In this document: piece after piece, positions 1 to 10,093 of the stretch
Layout of the letters: every line of letters begins with the position of its first letter
Position numbering within the stretch: position 1 is the stretch's first letter
Position numbers and translations under genes: made by a program
Source of the DNA: Cycas panzhihuaensis
Taxonomy: Eukaryota; Cycadophyta
Direction: 5' to 3'
Length of the DNA: 64,000 nt
Assembly (NCBI GenBank): GCA_023213395.1
Contig: CM041465.1
Location: 191,649,741 to 191,713,740, forward strand
The notes under the pieces: generated by a model
Databases searched by the model: none
What the model was told of the DNA's origin: nothing
Seen by the model: the letters and a program-made list of their open reading frames with translations, nothing else

Positions 1-1176
1 TCCCTTTCCTTGGTCATTTTAGCTTTTAGTATAGTTCCTTTTTCTTTGCCTTTCTTGCTTTCTTCTTTTTGCTTCGGGGGAAGGTAAGGAAGCCCCTACG
101 CTGCTCGTCCATTGGGAGAAGGAAAAGAAGAAGCGGGTGTGATGTAAGACGGTGACATCATTTCAGCCGCATCATTTTCCAAGTATGTCACCTCCCTTTT
201 GTAGACCTTTTCTCTGCTTATCTTTGAGGTTTGTGTATTTGCATGATAAGAATATTAAGGGAAAAGGATAAAAGGGAATCAATTTGTACTATCCATTTGC
301 ATATGCACATTAGCTTGCACTTTAAGAAAGAGTACAAAACAGGAGATATCCCCTTCCTCTTTCCGTCTAATTGCATAAAACCTACTAGGATTTACATCCT
401 TAGCATGAATCTTGTGTGTTAGATTGGTTTGCCTCTGTTGTCCCCTTTCCCTTTGTTTAAAGTAAAAAGAGAGCAAGGATTTATGTTAGAGAGAAAACAA
501 GAGGAAACATATTTGTTGTCTTTCATACATATACCTCTTTTATCTCTTGTTTGTATACATAACCGACTAGGCACTATCTCACTATTGCACATAGAAGGTA
601 TACTCCTTCATACATAGGATGATGGGAACTACTTCCGCCATCGTCCTTTGCTCCCCTAAAACTCACTTTAGGTGAGTTAGCTCAAGGAGGATTCATCCTC
701 TAAGACCTCCTCCTCTAACCCCATCACATTCATATCAACTTAATGATCTCAACACCCTTCCGCCTAGGGTTGGTCTCGCGCGTGAGGTGGTTACCCAACA
801 CCATCCTTATGAGCATGTACCTCCTGCACCACTTACGTACATATATCCTATCCATATCCCTTCATCATCCATGAGGATTTGTTTCCTTGTTGGGTCTTGC
901 CCTTCCCATCCAGCCATCAAAGGGCGGGAAGACCCGCGCTTTGAGATTACTCGAGAAACCGAGGATATCCCTCGCTTGCGCTACCTCAAAACCAAAACTA
1001 AGTTTCCTAAAGGGAAGTTGTGCGTCATTCATGGGTCCCAAACCTGCGTTTCAACGTATGGATGCCCTGTGCGGGTGTTCCCCTTTACTTGTAGGATTGA
1101 CTCTTTGTTCTATAGCCTTCCGTTGACCAACCTAGTCCTAACTCGGTGTAGTTACCATCCCATAGACGTGATTCCA
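1..1176 (+). repeat. 5' LTR of gypsy element A, 3' portion only
   Basis: This stretch matches about 12,037-13,214 and 51,117-52,299 nearly base for base, so it is the last third of a roughly 3.1-kb LTR whose beginning lies left of the window. It ends GATTCCA at 1,176, directly before the candidate primer-binding site. It contains a conserved GTAAGG splice-donor motif at 84 and an open reading frame over its last 500 bp. Very long LTRs are typical of the Tat/Ogre branch of plant Ty3/gypsy elements. Confidence 0.85.
84..89 (+). promoter_or_regulatory. Conserved splice-donor motif in LTR (copy A)
   Basis: The sequence AAG|GTAAGG sits just after a GC-rich CTTCGGGGG block. The same donor context is present in the other three LTRs at 12,122, 51,208 and 59,276, although the surrounding sequence varies. 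A pyrimidine-rich acceptor ending TTCTAG lies at 1,361-1,370, just before the gag start. Splicing between them would remove about 1.29 kb, including the primer-binding site, and give a subgenomic gag RNA. This is inference; no transcript was seen. Confidence 0.4.
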
Positions 1177-1203
1177 CTAACAACCATACTAGGGACCCGC
1201 TAG
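676..1203 (+). CDS. LTR-embedded open reading frame, unknown function (copy A)
   Basis: A frame of about 175 codons is open from just after the TGA at 673 to the TAG at 1,201 and runs through the end of the LTR. There is no ATG near its start; the first plausible initiator is the GTG at 787. The same frame is open in the LTR copies at 12,714-13,298 and 51,800-52,306 despite many substitutions, whereas the neighbouring gag of A and C is full of stops. Shared landmarks are a TQHH/TQYR segment, the word YLKTKTK, a CRIDSLF word and a final LVLTRCSY segment. I do not recognise a domain. It could be a relic coding segment or an LTR region with few mutable codons. Confidence 0.4.
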   Translation, partial: VSSRRIHPLRPPPLTPSHSYQLNDLNTLPPRVGLAREVVTQHHPYEHVPPAPLTYIYPIHIPSSSMRICFLVGSCPSHPAIKGREDPRFEITRETEDIPRLRYLKTKTKFPKGKLCVIHGSQTCVSTYGCPVRVFPFTCRIDSLFYSLPLTNLVLTRCSYHPIDVIPLTTILGTR

Positions 1204-1481
1204 TAAGGGAATTAATCTTTCTCCTTTTCCTGTTGGTGTTATGACCTGCTAGTAAGGGAATTAGTCTTTCTCCCTTTCCTATTGGTGCTATTACCTCTTG
1301 GTAGCTTTCTCTTTTGGTCTTGTTAGGCAGCCCTTAATGTGTGCACTACCTTGTTTCTCTTTTCTTCTAGCACATAGGCAAGACTTGTATGCGACGTTTC
1401 TCACATTACTTACGAGGTCTACCTCTATTGTTGGAAGAGCCCTCATATCATTCCCTTCCCACATTGGATCCTGATTCGATC
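1177..1481 (+). other. Leader of element A: primer-binding-site region and gag leader
   Basis: This runs from the LTR end to the gag start codon. The first bases (CTAACAACCATACTAGGG) align with CTGGTGACCATACTTGG in copy C and TGCGACCATACTGG in copy D, so they are the decayed primer-binding site; the tRNA was not identified. The rest is pyrimidine-rich and includes a near-duplicated segment (CTAGTAAGGGAATTA at 1,200 and 1,249). A candidate splice acceptor is at 1,370. Confidence 0.55.
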
Positions 1482-4130
1482 ATGGAGGGATCTCTTTCGG
1501 ATTGGGCATACCACGTTTATGTGTCTGATTCCCTTGAGCTACCTACTTCCTTCTAAGGATCCACTCAAAGAAGCGAAGATCCTATCTATTATCTGGGTGA
1601 CCAACAACACCCCCAATCTCACCCTTCCTCTACTCACGAAGTAGAGCCTTCATCTCTTTTAGAGTTTCACCATTATCATGGTGATTCCTGCAAGGATCGT
1701 CCTATAAGGTCTGCTTTGTATGAGGTTCCATCCACCTCTTACGATCAGGCAGATACCCCGCCTACTGATGTAGTTGAAGCTTTAAGTCAATGTTTCCAAG
1801 CCGCCCGTCTCCAAGTACACCCCAAGTGGTTTGAGAACGTCTTGCGAAGTGTTGTACTTCCTTCTTCTACATCTCTCTCACCTCGCTCATCTCATTCACC
1901 TTCCTTACCTGTGATGAGCCTACCTCTCACCTCATCCTCTTCCCCCCATGGTGTATGCTCCTTGGGGACCACTCAGGGCATGTCCTCTTCTTAACTCAGG
2001 TTGAGCATGCCCCCGTCTAGTCAAACGACTAGTCCTCCTCCAACCATCGTTTATCCACCTCCTACTAGACCTAGGGGACCTGCATGTCCCCATACTTCTA
2101 GTCACGTGGGGTCCGTTCCCATACAACCTCAACACCAACCTAGGGACTCTTCGCTCTACGTGCCTCCCGGTTACACTACTCAACCATGGGGGCATGGTAA
2201 AGGGAATTTCTTACCTACTTATGGGGTGGACCCTTTGCATCCTTATGGGGTTGTGCCACCTACGGGTGGCCCATATGGGCAAAATTCGGTCCCTCACCCC
2301 TCCTTTTCGCCATCTTGTATGGCATCTCACATCGCATCTTTGCAAGGAGGGCCAACTTCTTCCTAAGGCATTTTCTCTCAAGCTCCTTTTCAATAAGGAG
2401 CATTCCCTCTAGGAGGGATGGATCCATCACACCCATCTGCTCCTATGCAAGTTTCTCCAACTGTGGGATCTGTGCCTTCTCACCAAGTGGTGGGAGGACA
2501 ACATCCCCTTTCGAACAAAACCCTCCAAGGAGAATTTAGGCAAACCTACCTGCCAACATTTCTAGCTTCTATTGACCCTACGGTCCAGTCAAGGGCATGT
2601 CCCTTTATGGACTATCAGTCACAGCCCTTATCTGTCAAGGTGTTAAGAACTAACTTACCGCCTCACCCTCTTGAAGTCCCCAAATTTAATGGGACTTCTT
2701 CGTAGGACCCAGCGGAGCATGTATGTAGTTTCTCTATGGCATGCATCGACTACTGGGCCTATGACCACATTCTCATGAAACTATTTCCGTGATCTCTTCA
2801 AGGCGATGCCCTCAAGTGGTTTTATCACCTACTTGCTCACTCTATTTTTTCATTTCAGCAGCTCGTGGATAAATTCGTCAACTACTTTGATGTAGCTCGT
2901 CCATTTAAAAGTGGGATGAAATCCCTTTTGTCTGTTAAAGAAGGTTACGATGAAATGAATCGTGACTTTGTGAGCATTTCCACAACCTTCTTCATTCCAC
3001 CAAGGTGACTTTGCCTGACGAGTTGAAGAGGGACCTCTTTATCAACGCCCTTTACCCATAAGTCCACGTGGAAGTCCTTAAGATGGGGGCGACTTTGTGC
3101 AACTTCGCCATAGCAATAGCGAAGTGCTTGGCGCTCTAGGCCATTGAGATCTAAGTTGGACTTAAGAACCCTCTAAAGTCCTCACAGCAATGTGAGGCAC
3201 CTCCACCATCAAATGAAACCAAAACTCACCAACCTGCTAGGTCTTCTTCTCATCCTACCGAGAAGACCCTAGATCCTCTCACTTTAGCCATACGTTCATT
3301 CGAACATACTATGAAGGAGCTCAAGCTCTAAGCTCCTTCATCCCCTACATCTAATAAGCCAGTCCACCAGGCTTCCCAAGCTGCTCCTTCTAAGGGTGGC
3401 AACACCTAGTCCTCTTAAGCAAGGAAACCTAATTCCTCCCTTGAGAGGAAGTGGTGCTCTATCCATGGAGAGTGCTTCCACAATGATTCACGGTGTCGGG
3501 CCCAACATCCTAAAGCTACCTCACAATGTGATTCTTCCCCCAAATGGGCATCTAAGGCCTAACTAGACCAGCTCGTCCATAGAGATCCCTTCCCCAAACA
3601 TAGAGAACGCGATCGCGACTACCAATAAAAGAACAACCGGAATCGAGGAAGATCCCCAAACCCTCACATTTCATAAGCTAAAGGGAAGGGTGCAAGGAAT
3701 TCATCCTCCTCCTCGGATTCCCCTGACTGTCGTACCCGTTTACCTTTGTAATCCCGGAACAAGGGAAAGAAGGTCATTTAAATACCTGAGACTACTCCAT
3801 TGTATGCTCTGACCCAGTCTCAAGCAGTCAAAGAGGTGAACGATGCCTCTTCATCTATACCTCACCCTGATCCTCTTCTGGAGGTCCCTCCTCCAGAAGT
3901 CCTTGTGCTTCCCAAGATTGTTCTCATGTGTCCTAGTCGTTACGATTCTGGAAGGGCTCTTCTCCAACCTACCACGAAGGGGAAGCCCTTCTCTATCGTT
4001 GACGAACTTCATACCGTCGCCGCGGGGATGTCCTTGATGGATGTTTTGAGAAGCTGTCTTAAACAACGTGCTCTCCTTCTTGAAGCTCTTGGTCAACAAG
4101 ATGCTTCCATCCATGCGATAGGCACCACCT
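1482..4130 (+). pseudogene. gag: Gypsy gag polyprotein, degenerate (copy A)
   Basis: Gag forms the particle shell of an LTR retrotransposon. The start ATG (MEGSLSDWAYH) is shared with copies C and D. A proline/serine-rich N-terminal part of about 400 codons includes the repeated-looking YVPPGYTTQPWG and GVDPLHPYG words. The retrotransposon gag domain follows at about 2,722-3,155 (MACIDYWAYDHILMKLF, then LQGDALKWFY). A Cys/His knuckle of the form C-x2-H-x4-H-x4-C is at about 3,450-3,510 (KWCSIHGECFHNDSRC). The same frame is kept from 1,482 to about 2,970 but is broken by stops at 1,554, 1,992, 2,364, 2,703 and 2,790, among others. A one-base loss near 2,974 shifts the frame. Several stops replace CAA, CAG or CGA codons still present in D, which points to C-to-T decay. 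Confidence 0.85.
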
Positions 4131-4133
4131 CCC

Positions 4134-4740
4134 ATGGACCACCTGTCATCTCATTTGATCCCTAAGATTTTCTCATCTCCCAACGAATGGGAGAAGCTTT
4201 TGCATTACCTATTTGTCATTTCCGTTGACACTCTCAATTTTATCATAAAGAGGACCATCATAGATAATGGCTCATCGGTTAATGCTATGCCTGCGTGCAT
4301 GCTCAAGGAGTTGGGCATAGTAGCTCTTAAGTCTGTCCCTTGGAAATGCCAAGGGTATGACGGGACTGAGAAGTCCCCCCTTAGGGACAGTATCCCTTAC
4401 CCTTACCTTAGGAGGGAAAATCGTCTCTGTCAAAGTTTTTGTACTTGATATCAATGTGGAGTACAACCTCTTATTGGGCCAACCATGGCTTGACTAAATG
4501 GGAGTAATCTGCTCCTCGCATTGGGGGCAACTTAAGTTTGGCCATGAAGGATGAGTTAAAGTTGTCGCTCGTGAGCCTATTCCATCTCACACTTCTCATC
4601 CAGCCTGCTAGGCTATCTTCGATGATGAAAATAGCAATCTTGAGGAGGCCACCCCTTCCGTGGGGCCTCTGTTTCAGGAGACAAACTTTCATTAGTCAGA
4701 ACCTATGCCTTGTCATGAGCCAAACCTAGTCAGTTTTTCC
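4134..4740 (+). pseudogene. Gypsy aspartic protease (retropepsin), degenerate (copy A)
   Basis: This is the protease that would cut the gag polyprotein. The active-site word IIDNGSSVNAMP (Asp codon about 4,263) matches the plant gypsy pattern in which DNGSS replaces the usual D-T/S-G. It is followed by MLKELGI and, after a frame break, by EYNLLLGQPWLD at about 4,457-4,495, the flap and C-terminal part of the fold. The stretch before it (LMDVLRSCLKQRALLLEALGQQDASIHAIG, 4,030-4,125) is conserved in C and is the gag-protease linker. Stops and at least one frameshift make it non-functional. Confidence 0.75.
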
Positions 4741-6049
4741 CCTATTGGTGTAGGTAATTATGGTTACTTAGTCATCATGGATGATTCTGGGTCAGATAGC
4801 GAGGGTTATGAGCCCCCTCTTTGGCATGTTACCCTTGTTTTATGTGTACCTAGGAGGATATCCTGATCAAATATTCCTACACCTCTTCATTCTACATTAG
4901 CTCCTGAGCCACTGGTTCCAACCAACCACTTTTTTCACCTTCTCGTCCTCCCCGAGTGGTCTCACGTAGGCATCCACATTGACGAGCCACTCGTAGAGGT
5001 ACTTCTTCTTCACACTCTAGATCCTCACCCAAGACCAGAGCCACTCCTACTCATATGTGACTTTACCGCGTGATCCATCACATACTAAGTCCGTCACACT
5101 CATCTGGTTCTGACCAAAACCATTTTGCTTATACGCCTAGCCACACAGGGCTTACCCTTCGTCACCTATCTCCAATTCTACATGTGCCTACCCTTACCCC
5201 TATGTGGGCTAGGCACACTTCTTTCTTCCTTTACGATCCAAAATGAGCCTAAACTACCATTTTAGGTGCATCCCCATTTCCCCTAGTCACAGGTAGAATG
5301 GCGGCTTAGGGTGGCCTTCTTACTTCTTTTGGGTTCCTCTCGCGGAACCCCTTGTCCCCCTTTTTCTCTAGGGGGGCCCTGCCTTCCTAATTGGGTGTGT
5401 TGTCCCTATCGCTCTTGAGCCTGGAAACATTCCTCAACTAGGATGGCGTGTTGGAGTTTCATCACTCCCTTCCTGCTGGCACTTCCTTTGCATACTCTGC
5501 TATGTTCCTATGTGGACATGTATGCCGCCCTACTTCCTAGCCTCACATATATCTATTACTGATGCTCATGGTGATTGTGTGTGCGCCCGCTAGGAATGTG
5601 ACCCTACATGAAAGGAAGTGTGTGCAACTCAAGCAGACCTCAAACACAAACCATATGACAATTAGCTCAAAACATCATGATCCATAGCTCCTTGTGCATT
5701 TGTGCACTCTTATATATATATACACAAACATACATACAAAAGAAAATACAACATCATCCATCATTATGTGTCATCACACACATCAATATATATCAAATGG
5801 GGTGCCGATGGCCTTGTCTATATACATAAAATTGCCATGTGTCATCATATAAACGGTATGGTACATCATCTGCAGGAAGCTGGAATCCTTGTAGGGAGGA
5901 GTACAATCATGTGGTAATATATGGTGACTCCTTGGAGGTTTGGTGCTTTCCCAAGTTAAAATTGGTATATCCTACTCTCTAATGCTGCCTTGCTCCTAGG
6001 GTATCATCTCCTGGTATATGTGATCCCTCTCTTAGGGACCACATACCTC
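4741..6049 (+). other. Post-protease region of element A, no pol found
   Basis: After protease the frame carries a GVGNYGYL word shared with C and D, then a low-complexity Ser/Pro/Arg-rich tail that ends near 5,245 (matching the end at 56,307 in C). From there to about 6,050 the sequence is non-coding. It includes a stretch of alternating TATA/CATA bases at 5,710-5,790 and matches copy C. No reverse transcriptase (YxDD), RNase H or integrase motif is seen. D leaves the A/C sequence shortly after the GYGYL-type word. Confidence 0.55.
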
Positions 6050-7930
6050 CCAGACTCCTCTTACACCTCTAGGAGCTCCCTGCCTCGCTCCCCTCGTCTC
6101 GAGGCCTCCTTGGGGTTATCGTCGTCGTATAAGTATATGTCTTACTCTGCGATGACCTTGATGCCATTTGGTCCACCAGTTGATCGTATTATGCCTGGAT
6201 ACGATCCCTCTCGCCCTCCACTCCTCGGAGCTGCTCCTCCAGCACTACTATCCTAATGCAACTCTTTGCATCACCACCTCCTCCTCCCTGACCCTTTAGA
6301 GCTTAGACCCATCCTCGTAGAGCATCCCTCTCCACTCTGGTCACGTCCAGCTCTCCCTATAGTCGTCCCACTCGCGCCTCGTGCTCCTGGGACTCCATTA
6401 CCCATATGTCTCTGGCTCTAACTATTGGGGCGAATGTTATCGTGTGGGCCCTTGCTGATCGTGGCTCCCCTCTTACTTGGATGGGAGGTTGCCCCTCCAT
6501 ATAGGCCCAGGGGAATATCTCCTGGACTACTGCCTCAACCAACCTCCCGATGTCCACCGCTCCTACGAAATCCAACATGCCATGTGTCAGTATATATATC
6601 TATATATCCATGGCAAACAAATCAAACAAAGTAAAGCAACTAGATATCTAGTGATGGAAAGACGATGGGAAAAGGTAGTATCTAACCTGTTGGGACTGTC
6701 GGCCCTCTAACTCAAATCATCACCTCCTCCTTGGGCCCTCCTCCTGCTGCTAGTACCTCCTCCTCCTCTGGTACTACCTCACCGATCGTCTGGCCTGTCG
6801 GGGCACCTCTCCCTCCTCTGCTGGTGTTGCAGCTGCCCATGCTCTTTCCACTATCCTCAACTTCTAGACTAGCACCTAGGATGCTCCACCTCTCCTTGCA
6901 GTCCCTAAAGGACTCGCCTCTCCTCCCGCAGCTCCTGATGGTCCTGCCTCTCCTCTTGCAGTCCCTGATGGACCTGCCTCTCCACCTAGTACTCCTGATG
7001 GGTCAGTGCCATCACCTCCATCACCTCCATCATCATCATCTCCATCGCCAGGGGCACCTCTTGCTCCTCTTGCCTCGTCATCACTATCCCACCTCACCCC
7101 TCTATATGGATCTGATGTATATTCTACTGGTGAGGAGGTCTAGTGATGTAGCCTCCACTGAATGCTTGATGTGTGCCTGGTCCTCGGTTCCCCTGAACTG
7201 AGTCTGCCATCTATGGACCATGGGAGCCCATGCGGAAATCGGATGTGGTCCTCCTGGTGGTGCCACTTCCCCAAAATGATCGAAGAACTAACACTGCAGC
7301 AACGTGTTGTACGGTAGTCCTCCTTTATCGACCACCCAGATGGCATCCAGCTGGGCGATCAAGTTCGCCGTTATCAATGTAGCCTAATCCAATCTTTCCT
7401 CGACCTCACATCTCCTCACAATGTCCATCCACCTGTTGGGTATATCCCTATAATTCTGTTTCCAGAATATTCAGAACAGAATGCACAATGTAATCAACTT
7501 CCTTACTTGAGAAAAGTGACATGATCATGCTTTGCACTGGAATACCTCTCCTCTCTTACTGGTCCTGACCTGTGAAGTAGGTCGCTGCCTCCCTGTGTGT
7601 AGTGTCATTGCTAAGTAATGCCCCTAGCGACGCTGCTGCTCCTACCGCCGGTACTCCCAAGATCCTCTGAACATCTCCTGGTGTGATTGTGACATCTCCC
7701 ACTTGGGGGAGATGGAATACATGCCTCTGTCGATCCTAATGCGAGACTATGTCTACTAAGAGGCGCTGGTCGGATGCATACTGTGGCGTTCGAATGGCCT
7801 TCAATAGACCACACCTCCCTAACACTCACTGGTCTCCTCGAGACATAATCTCGATGAAGCTAAGCATAGCTCCTCCTATGTTCTCGCGGCTGTCCACCGC
7901 GATAACTGCCTGCAAAACACCCAAGAAATC
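6050..7930 (-). pseudogene. Antisense plant-mobile-domain / coiled-coil protein, degenerate
   Basis: Read on the minus strand, 7,792-7,559 gives a plant mobile domain (PMD) core: QYASDQRLLVDIV, then a stop where the family has Trp, then HVFHLPQVGDVTITPGDVQ, then RILGVP. These match the family pattern of a (W)RPETHTFHLP-like word, a G-E-M/D-T-T core and an LGLP word. About 7,100-6,880 is Asp/Gly/Ser-rich linker. About 6,420-6,080 is charged heptad-like sequence (EEQLRGVEGERDRIQA) suggesting a coiled-coil C-terminus. A polypyrimidine-AG acceptor precedes the PMD at about 7,910. Several stops (TAG for TGG) show decay. Additional antisense frames between gag-pol and the 3' LTR are known in Tat-lineage elements, and PMD proteins are known to be transposon-linked. 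The function is not established. Confidence 0.65.
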
Positions 7931-9160
7931 GGTCAAAATCCATCTAAACTTGCTTGCCTGCCTTCAGGACTGCCCATCATTTCTCTCAGATTGAGGTTTG
8001 GCACTCCTTCGGGCTACCCTTTATGTTTTTGAGCCTGTCTGTTTTGCATCACACTAAACTTCGCAGTACTATAGAGTTTAGCATAGGGTCCGTTGAGATT
8101 TTAGGACAATCTCAGTGGCCCCGTGATAAAGATCGCGGCGCCGCGATCTTTGCCGCAGTGCCAACATCACTCCCATAATATGGGGGGTTTCCTGCCCCAA
8201 AAATAAAAAAATTTACCTAGGCGGGCCATGCTTTGGTCCATCGGGACTAGGGCTACCTAATGCCCTGGTCCCCCCTCTCGTTGGATCCAATTCAGATTCC
8301 AGGAGATCGCCATTCGCCCATAAGGGGCCTAAAACTACACTAAAAAATATTGAAAAGCCATTAAATTCAAAAGTCTGGATGGGTTAGGGAACGGGTGATC
8401 CACTCATTGAATCTGACCTCGCTGCTGGCATCTCGTCTCTCCGGTCTCACTGGTTGTTCCCGCGTCCTGATCTGACAGTCTGATCTCACTCTGTGTGCCT
8501 TCAAAGTCAGGCGGCGCTCTGATGCATAAGGAAATGGGCTCTAAATCACTTGTGAGCTTGTGAAAATGAATTCCATTTTCGTCGAGTTTTCCTTATATAG
8601 GCAGGGGCCCCGACAGATACTTCTTCTGTTTCCCTCGCCGTGACAGCCCTTGGGACCATCTCTCTTCCCTAATCACCTTTGCCTTCTAGGTTTATCTCTC
8701 GTTTCACCTCCGTGGCCCTTTTTTTCTCTTGACCCTCTGAGTGCATTTATGGCACTCCCTCCTTAGCCTTGCGAGGCCCCTTTTACCTCATTTTACGTGC
8801 CACCTTGATATATGTTCGAGTTTATACTCGTTTGACTCATTTCACCATCCTGAACCCATTTTTACTGCCCATTCGTGTCTCTAGGGCTCCCAAAGGAAGC
8901 ATCCCCCAACTTGGGACTATGCTTCACTTCTTAAAGTGACCTTTGGCACCCCCCAGAGGGGCCTTTTCATCACCGGTTCTCTCCCGTATGCCAGATAGTC
9001 TTCTTTGCCCTCGAGTAGCCTCATCTCTGGGTCTTCTTGCCCTTCGCGGCCTTTATTGATAGCCACTTGAGTCTCCCACGACGGTTTTATATCATTAAGT
9101 CCTCTTCACTTATCGATCCTATTAGCACTTTCACTCTACTGAGACCTCCATTCTTTTGTC
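7931..9160. other. Spacer between antisense gene and RNase H
   Basis: I see no gene here. It holds a perfect 24-base GC-rich palindrome at 8,128-8,151 and mixed unique-looking sequence. It is probably the 5' flank, and perhaps the promoter, of the antisense gene plus the leader of the RNase H segment. Confidence 0.4.
8128..8151. repeat. 24-bp perfect palindrome
   Basis: The core GATCGCGGCGCCGCGATC at 8,131-8,148 is its own reverse complement and extends three more bases on each side (AAA/TTT). It lies about 200 bp upstream of the antisense gene's first recognisable exon. It may be a protein-binding site or cruciform-forming element. No second copy exists in this window because element C is interrupted before this point. 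Confidence 0.8.
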
Positions 9161-9580
9161 ATGGTATTACTCATTTACACCGACATCAGAAGCTACATTA
9201 ACCTTGGCCCTTCCGCCGCTGCATGGATTCTCTGTGACCCTTCCAGACATGACTTTATGCATTCTGGGATCTTTCTTCCCGAGGCCACCAATAACAAAGT
9301 TGAGTACACAACTGTTATTGAGGCCCTTATCAATGCGCTCCGCTTCCACCGTGGACCCATCATTCGTTTCTGCGACTCTCAGGTTATGGTGTCTCATCTC
9401 ACCCAGGTCTACCAGGTGCGGTGCCCATGCCTGAGAGCCCTTGCGTCGACCGCCAGGTCCTTGTTAGCTTGTTTTCAATCTGTTGATATCTGACACATCC
9501 CTCGGGCTCTCAACATCGAGGCGGACAACCTGGTTCATTTCGTCCTTCATTGTCGCCTCCCTCTCTTTAGCGACCTACCT
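9161..9580 (+). pseudogene. Archaeal-type RNase H domain, one stop
   Basis: RNase H removes the RNA strand of the RNA-DNA hybrid made during reverse transcription. Reading from 9,161 the four acidic catalytic positions are all visible: Asp in IYTD, Glu in NKVEYT, Asp in CDSQ, and Asp in NIEADNL. The words GIFLPEATNNKVEYT and RALNIEADNL are characteristic of the archaeal-like RNase H that Tat-lineage gypsy elements carry in addition to the usual one. A TGA at 9,491 replaces the Arg of a conserved (R)HIPRALN segment (CGA to TGA), and the domain continues in frame to about 9,580. It stands alone, with no reverse transcriptase upstream, and lies 0.5 kb before the 3' LTR. Confidence 0.75.
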
Positions 9581-9986
9581 TGAGAGGCTTGTCCGGTCGC
9601 CCAGGCGCCTAAGTCTCGGGTCATCTTGTATTTCACATCGCGATCCATTCGCACCTCCAAAAGTTGGTCGCTAATGAGGTCAAACTATAGACCACTAGGT
9701 TTGTTTTCTTCACTCCACTCTCAGCATCTTAGTACATAACTTTCACTATTCTTGACTTCTGTCTGTACATAGCACTTTGGTCGTGACATCTATCTGATCT
9801 TATGTGTGGTTCTCACCACCCTTCCATTCTACTCTTACGATGGGGGCACCCCCTCATCCGTTATCATTGCATGTTGTCCATACGGCGACACATAGGCAGC
9901 CCCTGTGTTGTCTCACCCTTGCCTCTACACCCACGCATTCTGCCACGACACTCATCGTCACCCTTAGCTCGCACCATTGTTATGAT

Positions 9987-10019
<33 letters not shown>

Positions 10020-10093
10020 TACTAACATTGTGTTGCCAGCATTCGCCATTGCATTACACCTCTGAGCTGCGAGGCTCTGCTGCTAAGGGGCAG
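9581..10093 (+). other. 3' untranslated region and polypurine tract of element A
   Basis: This is non-coding sequence between RNase H and the 3' LTR. It includes a (TA)n(TG)n microsatellite at 9,986-10,019. It ends with the polypurine tract AAGGGGCAG (10,085-10,093), the second-strand primer, directly abutting the TG of the LTR. Confidence 0.65.

Noticed and set aside
6731-7201. Plus-strand Pro/Ser/Leu-rich 156-codon frame
   Set aside because: It is the complement of the low-complexity acidic linker of the minus-strand antisense gene; no independent support.
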